This document shows, piece after piece, positions 8,741 through 16,596 of a stretch of 64,000 nt of DNA; position 1 is the stretch's first letter; every line of letters begins with the position of its first letter. A program made the position numbers and the translations under genes. Below the pieces are notes generated by a model. The model was not told the origin of the DNA and ran no database searches. It saw nothing but the letters and a program-made list of their open reading frames with translations. This DNA is from Streptomyces sp. NBC_01233 (GTDB lineage Bacteria > Actinomycetota > Actinomycetes > Streptomycetales > Streptomycetaceae): assembly GCF_035989305.1 (NCBI RefSeq), contig NZ_CP108514.1, positions 6,242,501-6,306,500 of the forward strand. Reading direction: 5' to 3'.

Positions 8741-9793
8741 ATGAAGCACCGCCCCCTCCTCTTCACCGCGCTCGCCGTGACCGCCGCCGTCGCCCTGACC
8801 GGCCCGGCCACCACCGCCACCGCAGCCCCCTCCCCGTCCACCGAAGCCCCCAAGGATCAAGGCGCAACCGCGGCGGCGGACAAGGCCGGGCTGCGCATCG
8901 TCAAGACGGACCCCGAAGGCCAGCCCGCCCCTGGAGCCGCCTTCCAGCTGCTCGACTCCGCGGGTAAGACGCTCGCCGAGGGCAAGACCGGCGCCGACGG
9001 CACCCTGGCCTTCTCCGACCTCACCCCTGGCGTCGTACGCCTCAAGGAGACCGCCTCCGGCAGCCCGCTGCTGGGCACCGTCCCCGACCAAGACGTCGTC
9101 GTCGCACCCGGCGAGCCCCAGGTCCTGGCAATCACCGACCCGTACAAGTCCGCCGGCCTCACCCTCAAGGTCACCGACAAGGCCACCGGCAAGGGCCTGG
9201 CCGGAGCCATCGTCAACATCGCCCCGAAGGACGCCAAGGACGACAAGGGCGCCTTCACCCTCACCACCGGCCCGGACGGAACCGCCAAGGCCCCGCTCCC
9301 CGTCGGAAAGAAGACCGGCAGCGCCTACACCGCCACCGAGACCAAGGCCCCGGACGGCTACCGACTGGAGACCACCCCGGTGGAGATCACGGCCAAGCCC
9401 GGAGCCGAGACCACCGCAGCCTTCACGAACGCGGCCACCGCCAAGCCCACCGAGGAACCGACGGGGAAGCCGACGGCCAAGCCCACCGGCGATCCCACCT
9501 CCCAGCCCACGCCGACCGGGTCGCCCTCGACCGGCACCGGGGAGCCGACCGATGCGGCATCCCCCTCCAGCAGCCCGGAGATCGGCACCGCCACCGCGAC
9601 CCCCACCGCACCTGACACCAAGCCCGAAGGCTCCCTCGCCCACACCGGCGCCGACAGCACCAACGGGTGGCTCCTGGCAGCCGGCGGCCTTCTCCTCGCC
9701 GCCGGAGGCGGCGCCGTCTACGCCGCCCGCCGCCGTAAGAACGACGAGAGCGACACCGGCACCGGCCAGCACCGGCGTACCGACGACAACTGA
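8741..9793 (+). CDS. SpaA-type cell-wall anchored surface protein, LAHTG sortase signal
   Basis: Predicted 350-aa secreted surface protein. Signal peptide at 1-29, then two SpaA/prealbumin-like domains (about 48-125 with GAAFQLLDSAGK, and 130-222 with ETKAPDGYRLETTP). A Pro/Thr/Ser repeat stalk (KPT/EPT motifs, about 228-295), LAHTG at 299-303, a TM helix and RRRK follow. ATG has GGAG 9 bases upstream. It shares domain sequence with the upstream gene but lacks the thioester domain, suggesting a major subunit/tip or paired-adhesin arrangement. No sortase gene is in the window, so a chromosomal class E sortase would have to anchor it. Confidence 0.88.
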   Translation: MKHRPLLFTALAVTAAVALTGPATTATAAPSPSTEAPKDQGATAAADKAGLRIVKTDPEGQPAPGAAFQLLDSAGKTLAEGKTGADGTLAFSDLTPGVVRLKETASGSPLLGTVPDQDVVVAPGEPQVLAITDPYKSAGLTLKVTDKATGKGLAGAIVNIAPKDAKDDKGAFTLTTGPDGTAKAPLPVGKKTGSAYTATETKAPDGYRLETTPVEITAKPGAETTAAFTNAATAKPTEEPTGKPTAKPTGDPTSQPTPTGSPSTGTGEPTDAASPSSSPEIGTATATPTAPDTKPEGSLAHTGADSTNGWLLAAGGLLLAAGGGAVYAARRRKNDESDTGTGQHRRTDDN

Positions 9794-9806
9794 CCTCACC
9801 ACCACC

Positions 9807-9837
9807 GGCCCCGGGAACCAGACAGGTTCCCGGGGCC
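9807..9837 (+). terminator. strong hairpin after the surface-protein genes
   Basis: A perfect 13-bp stem (GGCCCCGGGAACC / GGTTCCCGGGGCC) with a 5-base loop AGACA begins 14 bases after the stop of the second surface-protein gene. There is no U-run, as is common for actinobacterial terminators. Confidence 0.85.
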
Positions 9838-10143
9838 AGCTGCGTTTCGGGGGGTTCCGGTCGCCGGTGGGTGGGAGACGATTGAGCTGACTCCGTCCGC
9901 AGAGCCCGGCCTCGGACGCTTCAAGGACCGCGGCCTGGCCGAGCAGCGGTTCGGTCACCACCAGGAGCAGGCCGCGCTTGGGCCTCTGCCAACGTGGGAG
10001 AGCCAGCGCTGTCCTTGCGCCTGACGCCTGCCCCGGCCCTCACTGGCGTCCGACTGCGGACAGGGGCGTTGATGGCCGAGGGGAGCCGTAGAACCGGTTC
10101 GGAATGCGCCCGGCCGGTCGTTGCGAGTCAGGCGCTCAATAGA
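9838..10143. other. 306-bp stretch without a convincing gene
   Basis: Between the terminator and the end of the minus-strand DUF3644 gene. On the minus strand a coding-looking stretch (LLLVVTEPLLGQAAVLEASE, about 9880-9960) has no start context or family and could be a gene relic. Nothing else stands out. Confidence 0.4.
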
Positions 10144-11262
10144 TCAGGCGCTCTTGCTCTGTGGGTGGAGTTCGCCCTCCTCGGTGGGCGAGACCGCCTG
10201 CTTCGGCAGCGGGACGACCTTCTTCAAGCACGGCTCCTTGCCGAAAAAGGCCCGATATTTCTCGGGCGTACCGACCTCTCTGACGATCTTCTCGACCCAG
10301 GCGGGCGTATATAGGTAGCAGTCGAACGCCGCGCTGTAGACGCAATAGCGGGCGTCGGTGTCGTACGGCTTCGCGGAGCCCTTCGCGGGACGAACCCCGA
10401 GCCGCTGCCACATTTCGAGGTGCTCCCTGTACACACTGAACTCGAAGGGCAACTGCTCCTCTACGGCAGCGCAGACCTCCTTCGGGCGCAGCTTCGCCTT
10501 GTCCGCAACCTCTACTTGACGATCCCTGACGATGACGGTGCCCTTACGCCCGGCCTCGACCATGACCTTGCGCTCCTCCTCGGTCAGCTCGTCGAGCTTT
10601 ACGAAGTCGATCGCCAGGTCGGCGTCGGTCTTTGAACCGACGATGGGCACGAGCCGTACCCGGTAGTCGTACTTCAGATCGTCCAGTACATCCCGTTCTA
10701 TGGCTGCCTCGAACTTGGCAACCAGATCGCGGGTCTGCTTCGGGAGCGTCTTGGCGGCGGCCTTGAGCTGCTCGCGACCGTCGGCTGTGAGCGCCTGGAG
10801 GGAGATCGGGAAGCGAAGCCTGTCGGCGAGGCTGTACTTGGACCCGAAGTGGTCCACCATCTCCTGCTCGTAGTTCATCACGAGCGCCTGAGCCTTGCCG
10901 CCCGTGGCGATCTTCAGGTTGTGCTCGTACCGGTGCTCCACCTTGTTGCGGAGCGCGACGAAAAGCTCGGCGTTCAGGCGGACGGGGTCGCCGCTGTTGG
11001 GGTAGCGCTCTCTCAAGCACCGTTCCAGGTCCCATGCCTTCGGCTCGCCGTCGATCACGACGTGTTGGCCGGTCTTTGGGTCCCTGTAGTGGTAGTCGAT
11101 CTTGTCCTTGTGGAATTCCGCGTGAATCAGGTAGTGCCACGCCTTGTGCATGTGCGTCAGGAAGTCGGAGTAGTCGCCCGTCGAGCAGTTCCACTCGTCA
11201 ACTGCCTTCAGGGCGTGGCGCTGCGACTCCGTGAGGATGTGGTGCCAGCGAGCGTGTGCCAT
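10144..11262 (-). CDS. DUF3644 protein with an Rx4H HEPN-like motif
   Basis: 372-aa protein. The N-terminal ~110 residues match the DUF3644 pattern: a start with TESQRHALKAVDEWN, then HMHKAWHYLIHAEFHKD, then ALRNKVEHRYEHN. The last contains R105-NKVE-H110, an R-x4-H motif typical of HEPN ribonucleases and HEPN-like toxins. The C-terminal half is an uncharacterised alpha/beta region ending in a Lys-rich tail. The role as an RNase or defence factor is inferred from the motif only. It is a lone minus-strand gene between plus-strand blocks, and base composition is less extreme than in its neighbours (several Lys and Glu AAG/GAG tracts), consistent with separate acquisition. Confidence 0.78.
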   Translation of the reverse strand: MAHARWHHILTESQRHALKAVDEWNCSTGDYSDFLTHMHKAWHYLIHAEFHKDKIDYHYRDPKTGQHVVIDGEPKAWDLERCLRERYPNSGDPVRLNAELFVALRNKVEHRYEHNLKIATGGKAQALVMNYEQEMVDHFGSKYSLADRLRFPISLQALTADGREQLKAAAKTLPKQTRDLVAKFEAAIERDVLDDLKYDYRVRLVPIVGSKTDADLAIDFVKLDELTEEERKVMVEAGRKGTVIVRDRQVEVADKAKLRPKEVCAAVEEQLPFEFSVYREHLEMWQRLGVRPAKGSAKPYDTDARYCVYSAAFDCYLYTPAWVEKIVREVGTPEKYRAFFGKEPCLKKVVPLPKQAVSPTEEGELHPQSKSA

Positions 11263-11563
11263 AGCATGCGTCCTTCTCGTTTCAGTAAAGGATCACATTC
11301 ACGGCCGCCCCGGGACAAGCAGTATTTCTTATGGGTCACCACCGGAACCGAGGCGATCGCGAGGCGTAGCCGCCGCAGGTGTGAGACGGCCGTGGACCAC
11401 GTGGTCAATGCGAGCCGGTCGGGCTAATTCGCTGTCCAAGGGCAGAGTTCGCCCGTGGCAGACAGGAAAGATCCCGCAAGGACTGGTACAACGTTGCGGC
11501 GCATGTCAACCTAGACGACCTTCCCCCCACTCGGGGTTTTCCCAGGTCAGAGAGGTGATGCTT
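11263..11563. promoter_or_regulatory. intergenic region between divergent genes
   Basis: About 300 bp separating the DUF3644 gene (minus) and a DUF317-like gene (plus), so it must hold both promoters. It is relatively A/T-rich near 11275-11335. I cannot assign specific boxes or an operator with confidence. Confidence 0.4.
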
Positions 11564-11923
11564 GTGACCGTGGAGCTGTCGAACGCCGGATTCCGCACCA
11601 CGATCGAGAAGTTGCGACTGCATAGCTGGCTTCTGGGGCCTGGCCAGCCGACCGAGGTCATCGACTGCTTCCCCGAGGCGAACGGCGACTTCAACCTCAT
11701 CGTCGACGACCGGGCCGACACCCATATCTCCTCGGCCGATGGCAGGCTCTATCTCGGCTGGTTTCCCGACGGCCGGCCCGGAGCTGAGGAGGAGGGCTGG
11801 GTCCTGGCCGTCACCGGCACCGCCAAGGTTCCCGGCTACCGTGTCGTCTTCGATCCACAAACTCCGTCACGGCTCGTGGCGGCTACCGTTTCCGAGGTGC
11901 TCGCCACCGCTCGGCGGCAGTAG
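11564..11923 (+). CDS. small DUF317-like protein, 119 aa
   Basis: A single DUF317-like unit: SWLLGPGQPTEVIDCFPEANGD, then LYLGWFPDG, GWVLAVTGTAKVPGYRVVF and TPSRLVAATVSEVLA, which parallels the second half of the DUF317 protein at 5514-6357. GTG at 11564 is preferred because AGAGGTG sits about 6 bases upstream; an ATG at 11558 is in frame but almost overlaps that site. Function unknown; DUF317 proteins are markers of Streptomyces mobile elements. Confidence 0.7.
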   Translation: MTVELSNAGFRTTIEKLRLHSWLLGPGQPTEVIDCFPEANGDFNLIVDDRADTHISSADGRLYLGWFPDGRPGAEEEGWVLAVTGTAKVPGYRVVFDPQTPSRLVAATVSEVLATARRQ

Positions 11924-12059
11924 TGCCCACGCCGCCTTGAGGCCGGGACCGCCGCCTCCCGTCCTTCAGCGGCTCGCCCGTCCCTCCGTGGTCCGTTCCC
12001 GGAGGTCGCGCGGCGCACATCCGCACCCACCACAACGCTTTCCACCCGTGAGGAGAACC

Positions 12060-12386
12060 GTGGCCCCCCAGCCCGAGCCCGGCGCCGAGATGACCGTCGC
12101 TGACCTGATGGAACACCTGTCTGCGGCGGACCCTGCCGCCCGCGTGCGGCTCGCGATCAACCCTTTCTTTCCGATGGCCCACAAGATGGGCACCGTGACC
12201 GTGGGCGCGGACCAGGACGGGCGACCGGTCGTCTATCTCGCAGAGGACGCGGAGGCGGTGCAATACGGGTACCTCCCCAGGCCAGTCGCCGAGGCCCTTA
12301 CCTGGATGCCTCCGGTCGAGCCACCGGCCCGTGGACGGCGGCTGCGCGCCGTCTCCGACGACGATACGAGCCGCGAAACCCCCTGA
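12060..12386 (+). CDS. hypothetical protein, 108 aa
   Basis: GTG start with GAGGAG about 9 bases upstream. The predicted product has a short helix (TVADLMEHLSAADPAARVRLAI) followed by a beta-rich part (MGTVTVGADQDGRPVVYLAE) and a basic tail. This layout is typical of small acidic companions found with DUF317 genes, but I do not recognise a named family. It lies 15 bp before the next DUF317 gene and is probably in one transcript with it. Confidence 0.68.
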   Translation: MAPQPEPGAEMTVADLMEHLSAADPAARVRLAINPFFPMAHKMGTVTVGADQDGRPVVYLAEDAEAVQYGYLPRPVAEALTWMPPVEPPARGRRLRAVSDDDTSRETP

Positions 12387-12401
12387 CGACAAGGAGCACT
12401 T

Positions 12402-13181
12402 CTGCCCCCGTCCCCTGACTTCCCTTCCCTTCCCGCGTACTGGGTCACCCCGCGCCATCTCGCCGGCGACGACGGCCTCCTTGCGGACCAGGTCGGCTCC
12501 CACCTCACCGCGGCGGGCTGGACCAGCCTCACCCTCGTCCGAGGTCGGCGTGAGCCCGACGAATCGGACGACGCCCGGCAGGTTCTCCGCAGCACCGTCC
12601 TGCACGTCGCTCCGGATGCGCTGAGCTGGGCGCAGTGGGTGCTAGCCGACGAGCCCATCCTCCTGGGTGATCAGCCGGTGGCATGGACGGTCTCTGCCCG
12701 CGCCACCCCCGCCAGCCTTCCCCAGTGGAATGCGTACTTCTCCGCCGGCACCCCGCCCGAGGCTGTCACCGACTTCCTGCTCGCCCTGGAGGACAGCCCG
12801 GATCCCGCCCACGGCTACGCCGGACCGCAGGCGGTTCTCGACGCGCTGGCCGGCAGCGGATGGATCCGCGACATCGACACCCCCACCGCCATGTCCGACC
12901 CGAGGCTGGCCGCCACCATGGCCTTGACCGCTTTGCCGGACGAGGGCATTCAGGACGGCGACCCGCTCGCCCTCGATCCCGAGGCGGAAGCGGCGGGATG
13001 GCAGGCATGGTGCGAACCGAGGATGGGCGGGGGGCTCCTGTGGGCCGCCATGTTCTCCGCCAGCACGCCGCACGATCTCGTTGCGGCCTTCGCCGCCTCG
13101 CTGGCCTCACCCGCACCGGTGCTGCGCCACACCTTGCCGGAGAGCAGCGAGGGCCAGCTCACTGTGCAACCGACTGTCTGA
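12402..13181 (+). CDS. DUF317-domain protein with a probable CTG start
   Basis: 259-aa protein with two DUF317-type units: YWVTPRHLAGD near residue 12, AWTVSARATPASLPQWNAYF in the middle and WCEPRMGGGLLWAAMFSAST near the end. The conserved N-terminal YWVTPRHLAGD lies upstream of the first in-frame ATG/GTG (12639). An in-frame stop at 12384 limits how far it can extend. The only start with a ribosome site is CTG at 12402, with AAGGAG 5 bases ahead. The gene ends just before a perfect terminator hairpin. Function unknown. Confidence 0.75.
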   Translation: MPPSPDFPSLPAYWVTPRHLAGDDGLLADQVGSHLTAAGWTSLTLVRGRREPDESDDARQVLRSTVLHVAPDALSWAQWVLADEPILLGDQPVAWTVSARATPASLPQWNAYFSAGTPPEAVTDFLLALEDSPDPAHGYAGPQAVLDALAGSGWIRDIDTPTAMSDPRLAATMALTALPDEGIQDGDPLALDPEAEAAGWQAWCEPRMGGGLLWAAMFSASTPHDLVAAFAASLASPAPVLRHTLPESSEGQLTVQPTV

Positions 13182-13184
13182 TAC

Positions 13185-13220
13185 GCCGACGGCCGGACCC
13201 TCTTGGGTCCGGCCGTCGGC
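13185..13220 (+). terminator. rho-independent terminator
   Basis: A perfect 16-bp stem (GCCGACGGCCGGACCC / GGGTCCGGCCGTCGGC) with loop TCTT, followed by CTTTTG. It starts 4 bases after the DUF317 stop. Confidence 0.92.
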
Positions 13221-13565
13221 CTTTTGCGTCGCATTTACAGTCATTGATCGATGTGCGCCTCAGGAGGTGGTCGCGATACCTGCCGACGACCGGTACCCCG
13301 CCCGGCCTCAGCGTCTGTGCGCGAGTTGGGCGGGGCGCCAAGCGAAGGCGGTCTCCCTTGGCCACCGGTCAGAGGCCGTGGCCCGTGGTACCTCGGGGCG
13401 GCTGGCCGCCGGGCTTGTGCCAGTGCACAGCCGGGAGACCCCCGTCTGCGGTCAGGTTTTCGGTGAGATGGGCAGCACGGGCACGGATGCCGGAGCGGCG
13501 CACCGCCTGGGCGTTGGCTGCGCCGAGCAGGGACTGCCTCTCGGCGAACGCCGCCGTGGGGCGGC
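13221..13565. other. 345-bp stretch without a convincing gene
   Basis: Lies between the terminator and the end of a minus-strand lipoprotein gene (convergent). Short open frames on both strands lack start context and family features. Nothing else recognised. Confidence 0.4.
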
Positions 13566-14240
13566 TCAGCGGGCTGTTGCCTTGGCCAGGGCGGTCTGCC
13601 CGTGGACGGCGACTTCCGCTGGGCTGCCGGAGATGACCAGCAGCACGGCTCCGTCGCGAATCACGGTCTGCTGGACGACGGTGCGCCGCCCGCCGGCGAT
13701 GACGGTGAGGACCTGCCCCCACTGCTCGTCACCGAGACGGGGCACCGGCACCGTCTGGGTGCGGACCTCCGCCACGGTGGTGGCGGTGACCAGTTGGTAC
13801 GACGGGCAGGCACCCATCGCGGTCATGATCCGCCCGACCCTCGCGGAAAGGTCCTTGGGCGGCGCGGAGTACAGCTCCTCGGTCAGTTGGGTGCCGCCGG
13901 GGCCGGTGAGGACCCGCTTCCCATGGTTCGGGAACATCGCGTACGGGTTGTCCGCGGCGCTGCCCAGCTGCTCCAGCTGCGGGCAGCCCTCGACGGATGC
14001 CTCGGGCGAAGCCGTGGATGCGGCGGGGCGGGCGGCGTAGCCGGGGCCGAGGTCGTCGGCGGTGAGCAGCCGGTCCGCCAGCCGCTCCGACGGCAGTACT
14101 TCGTGGTTGCCGGCGGTGGGCATGGAGGTCTCCGCCCGAGGCGCTGGAGACGCCGTTTCGGAGGGCGGTGCGGAACAGCTGGTCAGCGACCAGAGGGCGA
14201 GGCAGGTGCTGGTGTGGACGGTGGATTGGCGCAGGCGCAT
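13566..14240 (-). CDS. putative lipoprotein, 224 aa
   Basis: The N-terminus has a basic start (MRLRQ), a hydrophobic stretch and a lipobox-like SLTSC at about residue 22, followed by a Ser/Pro/Ala-rich linker. It is therefore probably exported and lipid-anchored. The mature part resembles the extracellular sensor-type domains of mycobacterial and streptomycete lipoproteins (LLTADDLGPGYAA, then a two-Cys region with VEGCPQLEQL and MGACPSYQLV). The two cysteines may form a disulfide. Ligand unknown. It is the last gene of the minus-strand mobilization block, 95 bp after the zinc-ribbon gene. Confidence 0.72.
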   Translation of the reverse strand: MRLRQSTVHTSTCLALWSLTSCSAPPSETASPAPRAETSMPTAGNHEVLPSERLADRLLTADDLGPGYAARPAASTASPEASVEGCPQLEQLGSAADNPYAMFPNHGKRVLTGPGGTQLTEELYSAPPKDLSARVGRIMTAMGACPSYQLVTATTVAEVRTQTVPVPRLGDEQWGQVLTVIAGGRRTVVQQTVIRDGAVLLVISGSPAEVAVHGQTALAKATAR

Positions 14241-14335
14241 GCGGGTTCCCTGGGTCGGATGCGGGTGTGCTGACCGTGGCCGCCTCCTCGGAGCGGCAGG
14301 GAAGGAATACAGGGGTCCAGGGGCGCGGTACCCGA

Positions 14336-14767
14336 TCAGTGGCCGATGGAGCGCAGGCCCTCCTCGAGCGTGCCGAACTTGCCGTTGCTCGGTCCGCTGT
14401 TGCGGTTGTACCAGGCGACGTCCAGCCGCGGCTCCAGGGTCTCGTGGCCGTCGCGGCAGCGCAGCCAGATCCGCCCTTCAGTGCACAGGACGACCCAGTC
14501 CCGGTATGCCTCGCACTGTGGGCAGGCACGGACATCGCCTTCGATGACCAGGGGGCGCGGCCATGGCATGAGCCGGCCCGCCAGGTCGTCATCGGTGTCC
14601 ATGCGGAAGTCCGGCGGCAGGAAGTCGTCCACCACCGGGGCGGCCGGAGCGGGGGCGGGCGTCTGCTGGACCGGGTCGGGCCACTGCGGCTCCGGGTGCG
14701 CCAGCCACGGGACACCCGTCGGCCCCAGCTCCGTACGCTCTCGCTTGGCCTTCCTGCGACCGAACAC
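14336..14767 (-). CDS. hypothetical zinc-ribbon-like protein, 143 aa
   Basis: A GTG start (VFGRRKAKRERTELG) is preferred since GGGAG lies about 5 bases upstream; an in-frame ATG at 14800 would add 11 residues. The N-terminus is basic, then Pro-rich. The C-terminal half has CPQC followed by cysteines in LCTEG and LRCRDGH, which looks like a four-Cys zinc-binding fold. Function unknown. It lies 101 bp downstream of the relaxase gene. Confidence 0.68.
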   Translation of the reverse strand: MFGRRKAKRERTELGPTGVPWLAHPEPQWPDPVQQTPAPAPAAPVVDDFLPPDFRMDTDDDLAGRLMPWPRPLVIEGDVRACPQCEAYRDWVVLCTEGRIWLRCRDGHETLEPRLDVAWYNRNSGPSNGKFGTLEEGLRSIGH

Positions 14768-14868
14768 TTGGGCTCCCCTCCCAGTCGGCTCCCCGTACAC
14801 GGCGGTGGGTCAAGAAGCGTGCCCCATGGGCCCCACCTGCGGCAACTCACAAACTCCTGAAAGCCTGA

Positions 14869-16581
14869 TCACCTCCGGCGGCGCTGCGTGCCCTTCGCTG
14901 CCGGGCTCTCGGCCTTCGGTCCCGCGGGGCCCGACGAGGCGGTGGCGCCGTCGGGCAAGGGCATCGCCTGTGCGTCGGTCGGCAGGTTCGCAGCGCGGCG
15001 CAGCCGCCACACCAGTACGTCGGACACCGACTCGGCGCTCCCCAGCTCCCGTCGGGCGGCGGCGTCGGCCAGCAGGGCGGTGGCGTCGTATCCGGCTGCC
15101 TCGGCATCGGCCAGGGTCGCCGTCAGCGCCGACCATCCGGCTTCGGCCAGGACCCGCTCCGCCAGCTCCGCCGGCAGCGCTTCCCGGACCCGGAGGACCT
15201 GGCGGCGCAGCACCGGAAGAGCCAGAGATCGGCCCCGTACGGCCAGCACGCCCATGGGCTGCGCGGCGGCGGCTCGGTAGGCGGTCCGCAGGTGCTCTGC
15301 CGCCAGGTGGGCGGCGGCGGCCTGCTGCGCGTGTGCCTTCTTCGCATGCCAGTGCCCGGCCACGATCACAAGGAAGAACACGGCGTCGATCACCATCGCA
15401 GTCGTCGCCCCGTCCTCCCCGCGCCCCAGGGCGGGACCGCTGTAGACGAGATCGCGAGCGGCCTGCCGCAGCGCCCGGTCGTGGCCACGCTCGGCTCGTA
15501 CGTGAGAACGGGATGCCCGCTCGAACACGGAGGCGGCATCACGCAGTTCACGGCGGGTGTGGGCGGCACTCGTCTTCGCGAGGGCGTCGAGGATCTCGCC
15601 GGCCGCGGCGATGTACGCGGCCGTCGCCGCGTCGTCCGTCCCGTCCATGACGAGGATCGCCTGCCACACCGCCGCGCTCGCCCGACGCCGGGCCTGCGCC
15701 GGCCCCGACGCGGCCACCGGCTCGACGATCGGTTCATCCTGCCTGCGGCCGGACCAGCGCTCGCGGATTCGGGGCAGGGACAGATCTGCGGCGAGCTTCG
15801 AGCCCGGGTAGAAGATCGGTTCCCCGTCCTTGTTGAGGTCCCCCGGCAGGGCGACCGTGTAGCCCAGAAGGTCTCCGGAGGGTGCAACGCGCTTGCGGAC
15901 CAGGACCCCGGAGGCGCCCAGTCGCTCGAAGAACTCCTCCTCGCTGGCAACGCCGGCTGCTGCACGTCGTACGGTCTCCCGCAGTTCCTCCCTGGGCGTG
16001 CGCTCGCGTCCCATGCGATCGGCCTTATGGCGTTCGGCGCTGGTGGGCCGCTGGGCGGCGGTGCCGTCACCCGGGTTGAGCTGGCGCAGGCCCAGTTCCT
16101 TCTCCAGGAGCCGGGCTTCGGCCTGGACGCGGACGGCGTCGAAGTCGAGGTCGGGCCGGTAGCCGTCCTCGCGGACCAGGGTGGCCAGGATGTGGATGTG
16201 ATCGTCGGCATGCCGGACGGCGACCCAGCGGCAGCCGGAGCCCTGCTCGGGGTCGTCGATGCCCGCGGCGGCGACCATCCGGCGGGCAACGTCGCCCCAC
16301 TCCTGGTCGGACAGGGTCCGGTCGGTGGGCGCGTTGCGTACCGACAGGTGCCACACATGCTTCGTCGGCCGCTCGTTCTCGTGGAGGTTGGCCAGGGGCT
16401 GGTCGAGGAGTTCCTGGAGCTGCTTGTAGGTGACTTCGGGGTCGCGGCCGGGGTCGGGGGCGGCGTGGTCCCAGGAGGCCACCAGGTGCGGGTCGATGTG
16501 TTCCTCGGCTTTGCCGGGCCCGTACAGGTAGTACAGAAGGCCGATGGTGCGCGTCCCGCGCTTGTGGATCTTGGGGACCAT
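14869..16581 (-). CDS. conjugative relaxase / mobilization nuclease (MobA-like)
   Basis: 570-aa protein. The N-terminal ~180 residues are a relaxase domain: early IGLLYYLYGPGKAEEH with Tyr residues near 17-20, HVWHLS at 75-80, and the metal-binding HADDHIH (His124, His128, His130) typical of MOB relaxases that nick oriT and pilot single-stranded DNA. The C-terminal part is a long helical region (about 290-540). ATG has no strong ribosome site, but the stop of mobC lies 15 bp upstream, so coupling is likely. With mobC it forms the mobilization core of an actinobacterial plasmid or integrative element. No type IV or FtsK-type transfer gene is visible here. Confidence 0.9.
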   Translation of the reverse strand: MVPKIHKRGTRTIGLLYYLYGPGKAEEHIDPHLVASWDHAAPDPGRDPEVTYKQLQELLDQPLANLHENERPTKHVWHLSVRNAPTDRTLSDQEWGDVARRMVAAAGIDDPEQGSGCRWVAVRHADDHIHILATLVREDGYRPDLDFDAVRVQAEARLLEKELGLRQLNPGDGTAAQRPTSAERHKADRMGRERTPREELRETVRRAAAGVASEEEFFERLGASGVLVRKRVAPSGDLLGYTVALPGDLNKDGEPIFYPGSKLAADLSLPRIRERWSGRRQDEPIVEPVAASGPAQARRRASAAVWQAILVMDGTDDAATAAYIAAAGEILDALAKTSAAHTRRELRDAASVFERASRSHVRAERGHDRALRQAARDLVYSGPALGRGEDGATTAMVIDAVFFLVIVAGHWHAKKAHAQQAAAAHLAAEHLRTAYRAAAAQPMGVLAVRGRSLALPVLRRQVLRVREALPAELAERVLAEAGWSALTATLADAEAAGYDATALLADAAARRELGSAESVSDVLVWRLRRAANLPTDAQAMPLPDGATASSGPAGPKAESPAAKGTQRRRR

Positions 16582-16596
16582 GACGGGTGGGGGTTC

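Noticed and set aside
9358..9663. Minus-strand Val/Gly/Ser repeat protein
   Set aside because: Simply the antisense of the KPT/EPT stalk of the surface protein.
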